Assembly: GCA_009693015.1 (NCBI GenBank)
Contig: SHYB01000010.1
Location: 1-53,703, forward strand
Reading direction: 5' to 3'
Length of the DNA: 53,703 nt
From: Dehalococcoidia bacterium
Lineage (GTDB): Bacteria > Chloroflexota > Dehalococcoidia > SHYB01
Shown here: in pieces, positions 47,315-53,703 of the stretch
How the letters are laid out: the number at the start of each line of letters is the position of its first letter
Numbering within the stretch: position 1 is the first letter of the stretch
Notes under the pieces: model-generated
What the model saw: the letters and a program-made list of their open reading frames with translations, nothing else
Told to the model about the DNA's origin: nothing
Databases searched by the model: none
Position numbers and translations under genes: made by a program

Positions 47315-48985
47315 CTACCGCGCCGCCGCGCCGTCCCCCAGCGTCTGACACACCGGGCACGGCTCTTCCTTGCACCGCGCCGGGTACGCCGCGGGGACGT
47401 CGCTTGGGGCATCGCCAAACACCGCCCACGGCGCTTCAGCCCCCGCGGCGCTTGCCGGCCCCGGCACATCCGCTCCAGCGTGCTCCAGCACCGCCTGCCA
47501 TCGCGTCACGTCGAACGCGTGGCCCCACCCCTCAACCGCCGCCCCCGCCTGCCAGGCCGCGAGCACCGCCGCGCTCATGTCCCGGCCGCCCCGCCCCAGC
47601 ACAGCGCGCACCATGCTCGCCTCCGGCGCCGGCCCCGCCACATACACCCCCATCTTGCGCAGGCGCTTCTGCAACTGTTCCCCCAGCGCCGCCAGCGCCG
47701 TCACCGCAGGCTGCGGCGCATCCTCAAATGCCGAACCCGGCCGGGGAACGAAGTACCGAATATCAACGCGCAGCTTGGGCCGTCTCCCCAGCACACGCTG
47801 TCCCGCCTGCTGCGCCTCATACACCAGGTCCGCCACCCTGTCCGGCGTTGCTCCGTCCTGCCCCGGCGCACCCAGTGTCACCGTGAACCTCAGTGACGGC
47901 GCACCCATCCGCAACACCGCCTCCGCCGTCGCCGCGACTTCCGCTCCAGCCGAGACGTGCTCGCCACGCAACAGCCGGTCCAAGTCCAGCGGCGGCGGAT
48001 ACAGCACCAGGTCTTCCGGCGCATGACGTCCGCGCATCGCCCGCGCCACATCCAGCGCCGCCGCGTGCCCTCCCCCGGGCGGCATCGCCAGCGCAATCTC
48101 CCGGTACCCGCACGCAGCGATCATCCCTTCGATCGCCTCCACCACCTCCGCCGTAACCCGCACCCGCAGCGTCGGGCACGGCGTGCCTGCCACGCACGCT
48201 GGGCAATCGCCCGGGCAGCCGCGACCCAGTTCCACCACGCCGTAGTCCTCTCCCACCTCAATCGTTGGCACAACGGGGTTCGTCACCACCGCTCCCAGCG
48301 GCACGGCCTGCCGCGTCACCACATCCGGCGCCTGCTTGCACCGTGACCTGGGCCGTCCCCCGCCACGGCTGGCATACAACGACGGCACATACACTCCCGC
48401 GACCTTCGCTGCCCGCGCGAGAAACTCCTCACGCCGGCCCTTCCGCTGCTCCAGCAGATCCAAGAGCCGTGGTACCGCAACCTCTGCATCCCCCGCAACA
48501 CACACATCGGCAAAGTTCGCCAGCGGCTCCCAGTTCGCGATCTCTCTCCCCACCAGAATCACCGGCGGTGCGCCTGCGTCCCGTCGCGCGGCCTCCACGG
48601 GCAAGCCGCCCAGGTCGAGCATCTCCAGCACCGCGGGAAAGTGCAGCGCGTCCCGCACCACGAACACCACCGCGTCGCATGCCGCAACGGCCTGCCGTCC
48701 CTCCAGCGTCGTCAGCGACAACTGCGACTCACGCAGCGCCGCCGCCATGTCCGGCCACGGCGCGAACGCCCGCTCCGCCAGCCAACGCTCTCGGGAATTC
48801 ACCACTCGGTACAGCGCCTGCAACTCCAGGCTGCACATGCCCGCCTCATAGCTCTCCGGCACGCACAGCGCCACCGCCAGACTCACGGCGCCGCGGTCCT
48901 TATGCACCGCATTCCATTCACCGTTGACGTAGCGCCCTGGGCGCTGCACACGGGACAGCAGCTCATCAAACGTCACAGAGGTCAC
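47315..48985 (-). CDS. B12-binding/radical SAM protein (TIGR03960-like)
   Basis: 556 residues. The N-terminal half (YEAGMCSLELQALYRVVN, then VILVGREIANWEPLANFAD) resembles the cobalamin-binding-like domain, and the second half carries the radical SAM cluster motif in GRGCPGDCPACVAG (CX3CX2C). A later CX4CX2C-type tail (CKEEPCPVC) may hold another metal. These enzymes are poorly characterised and often lie near ribosomal protein genes with a DUF2344 partner; no partner is seen here. The start is GTG 48985 with AAAGGA 6 bases upstream. Reaction unknown. Confidence 0.78.
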   Translation of the reverse strand: MTSVTFDELLSRVQRPGRYVNGEWNAVHKDRGAVSLAVALCVPESYEAGMCSLELQALYRVVNSRERWLAERAFAPWPDMAAALRESQLSLTTLEGRQAVAACDAVVFVVRDALHFPAVLEMLDLGGLPVEAARRDAGAPPVILVGREIANWEPLANFADVCVAGDAEVAVPRLLDLLEQRKGRREEFLARAAKVAGVYVPSLYASRGGGRPRSRCKQAPDVVTRQAVPLGAVVTNPVVPTIEVGEDYGVVELGRGCPGDCPACVAGTPCPTLRVRVTAEVVEAIEGMIAACGYREIALAMPPGGGHAAALDVARAMRGRHAPEDLVLYPPPLDLDRLLRGEHVSAGAEVAATAEAVLRMGAPSLRFTVTLGAPGQDGATPDRVADLVYEAQQAGQRVLGRRPKLRVDIRYFVPRPGSAFEDAPQPAVTALAALGEQLQKRLRKMGVYVAGPAPEASMVRAVLGRGGRDMSAAVLAAWQAGAAVEGWGHAFDVTRWQAVLEHAGADVPGPASAAGAEAPWAVFGDAPSDVPAAYPARCKEEPCPVCQTLGDGAAAR

Positions 48986-49097
48986 GCGCCATCCTTTGCG
49001 GAAAAAATCGGGGACGCATCATTATACGCACGCCGCTCCCCGCCCAGGCATCCGCGCCTGCTCACCGCGCGTTATACTTCCAGGAGATTCCCTGCAT

Positions 49098-50003
49098 ATG
49101 GAGCACCCCGTGCGCCGCACCCTCGCCGCGCTTTCGCTCATCGCCGCCATCGTCATTGCCGCCTGCGGCAGCACCTCCCCGACCCCTGCGCCGGCGGTCC
49201 CCTCCTTGGACGCATTCGACGTTCGCGTGGGCAGCTCGGACATCGCCCTCGGCCCAAATCGCCTGCTCCTGGGCATCTTCACCCGCGACGGCACGCCGCT
49301 GGGCAAGGCCACCGTCCTCATCCGCTTCTTCGCCCTGGACAGCGCCACTCCGAGCACTGCGCGCGGCGAGTCTTCCGCTCTCTACCTTGGCGACGCGCCT
49401 GACGCGCCCCAGGCTCTCTACGCCGCTCGCGTCAATCTTGATCACACCGGCGGCTGGGAGGCAGAGGCCACCCTCTCCAAACCCGGCGCCGCGCCCGTCG
49501 TCAAGCGCGCCGGCTTCCGTGTCAAGGCTAACCCAGACGTTCCCTTCCCCGGCCAGCCCGCGCCCGCCAGCGTCAATCAGACCATCGACGCCACGCCCAT
49601 CGAGCAGCTCACCTCGCAGCGCCCTCCCGGCGATCCCGACCTCTACCGGCTCACCATTGCCAATGCCCTCGCCCAGCAAAAGCCGCTGCTTGTCGTCTTC
49701 TCCACGCCTGCCTTCTGCCAAAGCCGCACCTGCGGCCCCCAGATGGAGGCCGTGCAGCGCATCAAGGCCCACTACGCGGCGCAGATGAACTTCATCCACA
49801 TCGAAATCTTCGACCGCCCCGACCTCCTGATCCAGGGCCAAGGAACGCAGCGCCTGCGCCAGACCGTCGTGGAGTGGCGTCTCCCCACCGACCCGTGGGC
49901 GTTCCTTGTCACCGCACAAGGCGCGGTCTACGAGAGGTTCGAGGGCTTTGCCCCGGAATACGAGCTGCAGCAGTCCATCCAGGCCATGCTCGCAGGCCGC
50001 TAG
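49098..50003 (+). CDS. Lipoprotein with thioredoxin-like C-terminal domain
   Basis: 301 residues from ATG 49098 (AGGAG 11 bases upstream; TATACT at 49073). The lipobox region IAAC gives Cys23. Residues ~30-170 look beta-rich and unassigned (DVRVGSSDIALGPNRLLLG). From ~195 a thioredoxin fold appears with LLVVFSTPAFCQSRTCGPQ, where the cysteines are spaced CX4C instead of CX2C, and EWRLPTDPWAFLVTAQG before the cis-Pro region. It may be an extracellular thiol or metal-handling protein (SCO/TlpA-like, inference). Converges with the next gene, overlapping by 4 bases. Confidence 0.7.
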   Translation: MEHPVRRTLAALSLIAAIVIAACGSTSPTPAPAVPSLDAFDVRVGSSDIALGPNRLLLGIFTRDGTPLGKATVLIRFFALDSATPSTARGESSALYLGDAPDAPQALYAARVNLDHTGGWEAEATLSKPGAAPVVKRAGFRVKANPDVPFPGQPAPASVNQTIDATPIEQLTSQRPPGDPDLYRLTIANALAQQKPLLVVFSTPAFCQSRTCGPQMEAVQRIKAHYAAQMNFIHIEIFDRPDLLIQGQGTQRLRQTVVEWRLPTDPWAFLVTAQGAVYERFEGFAPEYELQQSIQAMLAGR

Positions 50004-50323
50004 TCCCTGATCTCCACCGCCGTCAGCACATCCCCCGCCTGCTCGTAGACAACAGTAATCGCCGCTCCCTCGGTCATGTGCTCGCGGAGATGCGCCGCAC
50101 GCCACCGCGCCAGGTCAATCCCCGCGCCGCGCCGGAACGTCTTCTCCTCGCCGCCCGCCGTGCGAATCGTCATCGTCTCCCACTCCACCAGCGACGCCGC
50201 CTGCACGCCCACGATGACCCCGCGCACGCTCGGCTTCGATGCGCCGCAGCCACCGATTGTTACCAACACCGCGAGCGACAGCACCAAGGCCAGTGCCCCA
50301 GCCCGCGCGCTCCTTGCCGTCAA
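50000..50323 (-). CDS. Small lipoprotein of unknown function
   Basis: 107 residues. A signal sequence and lipobox IGGC (Cys26) precede a small all-beta domain (VRGVIVGVQAASLVEWETMTIR, then TVVYEQAGDVLTAVEI), which looks like an OB- or DUF5666-type fold but is not firmly recognised. It starts at TTG 50323, overlapping the grpE stop (TTGA), so it is the third gene of the hrcA-grpE transcript. Why a heat-shock operon would carry a lipoprotein is unclear. Confidence 0.7.
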   Translation of the reverse strand: MTARSARAGALALVLSLAVLVTIGGCGASKPSVRGVIVGVQAASLVEWETMTIRTAGGEEKTFRRGAGIDLARWRAAHLREHMTEGAAITVVYEQAGDVLTAVEIRD

Positions 50324-50865
50324 CCCCCGCTCCCCGGCGCGGGCGCCCCGCCGCCAATCGTCACCATGGCCGGGCGCAGTACACGGTCGCGCAGGCGATA
50401 CCCCCGCTGCAACACCGCGATGATCACCCCTTCCGCACCGGGCACGTGGGCCACGGCCTCATGCACCGCCGGCTGAAAATGCTGGCCTGCCGCCGCCGCG
50501 ATGTCGATCAGCCCCTGCGCTTCCAGCGCCGTGAGAAACTTGCGGTGCACCAGCTTCAACCCCTCACCCCACGTCTGCCCCGCCAGCGCCAGGTCCATGG
50601 TCTCCAGGGCGCGATGCAGATCATCCAGCACAGGCAGCAGGCTGGTCAGGAGCGCCGCGCTGGCATATGCCGCCAGCTCCTGGCGCTCCTGCTCCGTCTT
50701 CTTGCGAAAGTTCGCCAGGTCCGCCTGCGCCCGCTGCCAGCTCGCCAGATACTGCTCCGCCCTGGCCGTCTGCTCCCCGATCGCCGCCCGCGCTGCCTCC
50801 CCCGTCGAAGGGAAAGCCACAGCGCCCTCCGCCTCGTCACGCATCTCCTGCTGATTGCTGACCAT
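50320..50865 (-). CDS. grpE: Nucleotide exchange factor GrpE
   Basis: 181 residues. The long coiled-coil N-terminal half (AQADLANFRKKTEQERQEL) leads to the beta domain with FQPAVHEAVAHV and VLQRGYRLRDRVLRPAMV, the family signature. It releases ADP from DnaK. Start ATG 50865 is preceded by GAGAGG; the frame is open for 21 more codons upstream. It follows hrcA by 101 bases. dnaK and dnaJ, the usual next genes, are not present; a lipoprotein gene follows instead. Confidence 0.94.
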   Translation of the reverse strand: MVSNQQEMRDEAEGAVAFPSTGEAARAAIGEQTARAEQYLASWQRAQADLANFRKKTEQERQELAAYASAALLTSLLPVLDDLHRALETMDLALAGQTWGEGLKLVHRKFLTALEAQGLIDIAAAAGQHFQPAVHEAVAHVPGAEGVIIAVLQRGYRLRDRVLRPAMVTIGGGAPAPGSGG

Positions 50866-50966
50866 ACGCCTCTCGCTATCCTGCGTCGCTGCCGCATATC
50901 CTGCGGATGCGACACACCACGCTGTCAAGATTTCTTAGACGAACTCGACGGCCCAGGGCAGGCCGG

Positions 50967-51980
50967 CTACCTCAGGTCCGCCACCAGCTCAGTCATCGCC
51001 TGCGACAACAGCCGCACAGAGGCAATGGCCCGTGGGTAGTCCATTCGCGTCGGCCCCACCACCGCCAGGTACCCGTTCACGCCATCCTGGTGACCGTAGC
51101 GGGCAACCACAACGCTGCATCGCTGCATGTCGTCCGACTCATGCTCCGCGCCGATCACGACGCGCTCCGGCAGCGGCCCGATGATGCCGGACAGCACTCC
51201 GTTCAAGCTGTGCCGGTCCTCCAGTACGTCCAGCACCGCCCGCAGGCCGCCACTCTGCGCAAACTCCGGCTGGCCCAGCAGGTGCCTCACCCCCGTGACC
51301 TCCGGGTCCTCCAGCCGGCCCACATCCTCCGTGGCGAACGTATCGCGCGCTGCCTCCAGCACTTGGCGCTCCAGCGCCGTCGCCCCCTCCACCGCCGTAT
51401 CTATGCCATACAGCGTCGAGCCGCCATACGTCGCGCTCAGCTTGTTCGCCACCGTGGTCAGCGTCTCTTGCGATGCTGGATCGGGCAAGTGCAGAATGCG
51501 TTGCCGCGTCTTGGCCTCTCGAAAAATCAGCACCAGCAGCGCCAGCGTTTCCTGGAGCAACACCAGCTCCACCCTCTTGAGCCGCGCCGTCTGCGTGCGT
51601 GGCGTGGACACCACCGCCGCGTTGCCCACCAGGCCGGCAAGCAGCTCGGCTGCCAGCCTTGTCCACATGTCCACCGCCTCCGTCACCTCGGCCACCCGAT
51701 GGCGCACCCACGCCGACTCATCTTCCCCAAGCTTCGCTTCCGCCGGCAGCGATTCTACATAATAGCGGTACCCCTTATCAGAAGGGATGCCGCCGGAAGA
51801 GATGTGCGGGCGATGGATATAGCCCCCCTCGGCAAGCTCCGCCATCACATTGCGGATCGAAGCAGAGCTTAGATGCAGCCCCTTCTGCCGCGCCAGCGTC
51901 TGCGACGGCACGGGTGTAGCGTGGGACACGTATTCACCCACGATGGTTCGAAGAACGGTATCCTGCCGCACATTGAGCAT
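50967..51980 (-). CDS. hrcA: Heat-inducible transcription repressor HrcA
   Basis: 337 residues. N-terminal winged helix (RQDTVLRTIVGEYVSHATPV, then LHLSSASIRNVMAEL and GGYIHRPHISSGGIPSDKGY) followed by the HrcA GAF-like domain. It represses chaperone genes by binding CIRCE and is inactive when GroEL is busy. The start is ATG 51980, which gives the usual MLNVRQ-type N-terminus; the frame is open for 24 codons upstream. A degenerate CIRCE overlapping a TTGACA promoter lies 62-88 bases upstream, consistent with autoregulation. Confidence 0.95.
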   Translation of the reverse strand: MLNVRQDTVLRTIVGEYVSHATPVPSQTLARQKGLHLSSASIRNVMAELAEGGYIHRPHISSGGIPSDKGYRYYVESLPAEAKLGEDESAWVRHRVAEVTEAVDMWTRLAAELLAGLVGNAAVVSTPRTQTARLKRVELVLLQETLALLVLIFREAKTRQRILHLPDPASQETLTTVANKLSATYGGSTLYGIDTAVEGATALERQVLEAARDTFATEDVGRLEDPEVTGVRHLLGQPEFAQSGGLRAVLDVLEDRHSLNGVLSGIIGPLPERVVIGAEHESDDMQRCSVVVARYGHQDGVNGYLAVVGPTRMDYPRAIASVRLLSQAMTELVADLR

Positions 51981-52038
51981 AGAGACAATCCGCAAAGGCG
52001 CGCCGCGCGTTGGTTTCGCAAGCGTCCCCTGTGGCGAA

Positions 52039-52068
52039 AACCTAGCACGCACCTTCTGTCAGTGTCAA
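52039..52068 (-). promoter_or_regulatory. CIRCE-like operator overlapping the hrcA promoter
   Basis: On the minus strand, TTGACACTG, nine bases, GCGTGCTAG (52068-52042), matching 13 of 18 positions of CIRCE (TTAGCACTC-N9-GAGTGCTAA) with exact spacing. The first half is also a perfect -35 TTGACA, and TAGGTT (52044-52039) lies 18 bases beyond as a weak -10. HrcA bound here would block RNA polymerase. Confidence 0.6.
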
Positions 52069-52071
52069 GGG

Positions 52072-52101
52072 TTGCTCCCGTCTCGCACCCGTTGCTATAC
52101 T
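52072..52101 (+). promoter_or_regulatory. Candidate promoter for bioY
   Basis: TTGCTC (52072-52077), an 18-base spacer and TATACT (52096-52101) with a TGC extension. It is divergent from, and immediately next to, the hrcA promoter. Confidence 0.5.
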
Positions 52102-52138
52102 TGGCGCGCCTATCCCTGACAGTCAAAGGAGAGTCCAT

Positions 52139-52789
52139 ATGCAGCACGTCGCCAGGTCCCCCGCGCGACCGTGGTTTGCCCGTCCCGTTGAGCTCATTGG
52201 CCCCTACCAGCCCTCGCTCCTGGAAAGCCTTGCCCCATCGCTCCCATTTCTCGGCAAGGTGCTTGTCTCGCTCGCCTTCGTTGGTCTCCTCATGGGGGCC
52301 AGCCGAGCCTATTTCTTTCTCCCCGGCAATCCTGTTCCCATCACCCTCCAGACCGGCGCCGTGCTGCTCACCGGCGGCATCCTGGGCTTCCGCTGGGGCC
52401 TCGTCAGTATTCTTATCTGGTACTTCCTCGGCATGGCCGGCGTCCCTGCCTTCGCCAAGGGCGCCAACGGCTGGGCCTTCCTTTCCGGCGGCATCACCGC
52501 AGGCTACATCATAGGCTTCATCGGCGCCTCGGCATTTGTCGGATTCCTCTCCCAGCGCGGCTGGGTCCGCAGCAAGGGCCTCTGGGCTATGCTCCTTGGC
52601 AATCTCTTGATTTACCTGCCGGCTCTCCTCTGGCTTCACTACAAGGACTTCGGCTGGCCCAAGGAAGGTGAACTCTTCAAGAGCGCCATGTACCCTTTCA
52701 TGGCTGGCGATCTCGTCAAACTCATGGCCGCATCCCTCGTCGCCACTGGCCTCTGGGCCATCGTAGATCGCAGGAAGCAGGCCCGGTAA
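52139..52789 (+). CDS. bioY: Biotin transporter S component BioY
   Basis: 216 residues with about six hydrophobic segments. The family core NPVPITLQTGAVLLTGGILG and FLGMAGVPAFAKGANG, then the membrane-spanning AGYIIGFIGASAFVG, matches BioY, the biotin-binding unit of ECF transporters. AAAGGAGAG precedes the ATG. The energising EcfA/EcfT genes are not nearby, as is common for group II ECF systems or solo BioY. The last gene, a beta-lactamase-fold protein, starts 3 bases after its stop. Confidence 0.93.
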   Translation: MQHVARSPARPWFARPVELIGPYQPSLLESLAPSLPFLGKVLVSLAFVGLLMGASRAYFFLPGNPVPITLQTGAVLLTGGILGFRWGLVSILIWYFLGMAGVPAFAKGANGWAFLSGGITAGYIIGFIGASAFVGFLSQRGWVRSKGLWAMLLGNLLIYLPALLWLHYKDFGWPKEGELFKSAMYPFMAGDLVKLMAASLVATGLWAIVDRRKQAR

Positions 52790-52792
52790 CTC

Positions 52793-53413
52793 ATGGAACT
52801 TGCGTGGTATGGCGGTTCCTGCTGCTTCATCAAAGGCGGCGACCTCGCCATCCTCACCAACCCGCCGGCAGCGCCCGCGGGCAAGGCGCCGCGCCTCCCC
52901 GCCGCGGACGTCATCTTATTGAGCGGCGCAGCCTTTGCCCCAGCCCTGAGCTACGCTCCCGCCAAGCGCAAGGCCCTGCGCAACCCCGGGGAATTCGAAA
53001 TCGGCGGCATCATGTTCTCTGGCATCAAGACATTCCGCGAACCCACCCAGGGCGCCCCGCGCGAGCCCAACATTGTCTATCGCTTCCCTGCTGACGGCCT
53101 CCGCGTTTGCCACCTCGGCGAGTTGGTTGCCGCGCCGTCAGCGGAACAGGCCGCAGCCATCGGCCCCGTGGATATCCTTCTTCTCGCCATAGGCGAAGGA
53201 GGCATGCCCATCGCCGGCGCAGCAGAAACGGTTCGCCTCATTGAGCCTCGCGTCATCGTGCCCCTCCTCCTCGACCCCAAGCCCGGCGACCTCGCAGCGC
53301 GCTTCCTCAAGGAACTGGCCATGCCATCCACCGGTCCTACCGCGAAGCTCAGCCTCACCAAAAGCACGCTGCCGCCGGAACCCCAGGTCGTTCTCCTTGA
53401 GCGCGCAGCGTAA
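52793..53413 (+). CDS. Beta-lactamase-fold (UlaG-like) protein without the metal motif
   Basis: 206 residues, aligned along its length with small MBL-fold hydrolases (VCHLGEL, then VDILLLAIGEGG and RVIVPLLLDP at the usual places). But the start reads YGGSCCF where these enzymes have GHSCF, and the HxHxDH metal site is replaced by SGAAFAP. Several metal ligands are therefore gone, making a pseudoenzyme or scaffold the likely state. It is encoded 3 bases after bioY and probably co-transcribed. No substrate can be suggested. Confidence 0.7.
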   Translation: MELAWYGGSCCFIKGGDLAILTNPPAAPAGKAPRLPAADVILLSGAAFAPALSYAPAKRKALRNPGEFEIGGIMFSGIKTFREPTQGAPREPNIVYRFPADGLRVCHLGELVAAPSAEQAAAIGPVDILLLAIGEGGMPIAGAAETVRLIEPRVIVPLLLDPKPGDLAARFLKELAMPSTGPTAKLSLTKSTLPPEPQVVLLERAA

Positions 53414-53439
53414 CGCCGCGCGTCACCCCAGCCAGCCAA

Positions 53440-53565
53440 TCACAGGTTCCACCCCGCCGAAAGCTGGTACTGATTCCCCCCGGCAATCAGCATCGTCCCG
53501 CTCCGCACGTTGACCCAATAGCCTCGACCCCGCACCAGCGTCGTGAGATCGCTCAACGAACAGAA
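53440..53565 (-). CDS. C-terminal end of a repeat-type surface protein (partial)
   Basis: A minus-strand frame ending in TGA at 53440 encodes about 40 residues with LVRGRGYWVNV, then LIAGGNQYQLSAGWNL. This GYW...GWNL pattern is common at the end of large secreted repeat proteins of Chloroflexota and related groups. The rest of the gene is cut off where the composition changes to AT-rich near 53560. Confidence 0.45.
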   Translation of the reverse strand, partial: FCSLSDLTTLVRGRGYWVNVRSGTMLIAGGNQYQLSAGWNL

Positions 53566-53703
53566 AAATGATAGACAAATTACCGGTATATATTTCAATG
53601 ACTTTTGGACTGACGACACTTGTGTCCTTACAATTTTTCATTTGGACAATTAGAAATTCAAATTCTGAACAAACTCGAAAAAAGGCAACCCACATTTTTA
53701 TCG
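53560..53703. other. AT-rich terminal segment
   Basis: About 144 bases near 30% G+C, against ~64% in the window, with A/T runs and no gene signal. The switch is abrupt within a coding frame, so a chimeric contig end, repeat-induced assembly error or AT-rich insertion is more likely than normal chromosome. Confidence 0.6.

Noticed and set aside
52139-52789. A riboswitch or biotin operator before bioY
   Set aside because: The leader is under 40 bases with no stable structure or BirA-type palindrome visible.
1-53703. CRISPR arrays, transposases, integrases or phage genes
   Set aside because: No regularly spaced repeats and no recognisable mobile-element proteins in any frame; the only mobile-like signals are the coding-region palindromes.

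Overview
The window is GC-rich bacterial chromosome (roughly 63-65% G+C by eye). It most resembles a member of the Chloroflexota, possibly a Dehalococcoidia/SAR202-type lineage. That placement is an inference from several traits: paralogous expansion of Amidohydrolase_2 and dihydrodipicolinate-synthase-like enzymes, an HrcA/CIRCE heat-shock system, a eukaryote-like type 2 IleRS, several lipoproteins, and no lipopolysaccharide genes. No rRNA or full marker set is present, so this needs a phylogenetic test.

Layout. 1-4.2 kb: end of a peptide-type ABC binding protein, an amidohydrolase, an MFS carrier and an enoyl-CoA hydratase. 4.3-7.5 kb: a housekeeping operon (DUF177-rpmF-fabD-nusB-acpP-methyltransferase) behind two tandem sigma70-type promoters. 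7.5-12.6 kb: a frameshifted membrane-protein remnant, a zinc alcohol dehydrogenase, a type IV pilin-like gene interrupted by two in-frame TAG codons, two DHDPS-like genes and marC. 12.7-20.5 kb: an MFS exporter, an orphan molybdenum hydroxylase subunit, a three-domain copper nitrite reductase with a CRP/FNR-type palindrome upstream, an arsC-aquaporin pair, pstS with an 11-bp-periodic Pho-box-like array, and tRNA-Asp. 20.5-30.1 kb: a catabolic stretch with an isochorismatase-like hydrolase, four amidohydrolases, a third DHDPS-like protein, a cupin and a HAD phosphatase. It is interspersed with an Lhr helicase fragment and a doubly damaged Kef-type antiporter. 30.1-46.5 kb: polA, a lower-GC HEPN-type gene interrupted by TGA, ileS, the jag-yidC-lipoprotein-yidD-rnpA-rpmH cluster, dnaE and tatAC. 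46.6-53.7 kb: an HxlR regulator, a B12-binding/radical SAM protein, two lipoproteins, hrcA-grpE, bioY, a metal-site-less beta-lactamase-fold protein, and an abrupt AT-rich contig end.

How the parts work together. The housekeeping genes cover fatty acid initiation, ribosome/RNase P/membrane insertion, Tat export and replication. The accessory genes point to a heterotroph that degrades small organic acids or aromatics (amidohydrolase/decarboxylase family, enoyl-CoA hydratase, alcohol dehydrogenase, isochorismatase, Mo hydroxylase). They also suggest respiratory nitrite reduction and arsenate/phosphate handling.

The most notable signals are: three DHDPS-like paralogues that all carry Asn where the Schiff-base Lys should be; several genes broken in distinct ways; long perfect palindromes inside the dnaE and jag coding regions; and well-formed regulatory sites (Pho box, CIRCE, CRP/FNR palindrome).
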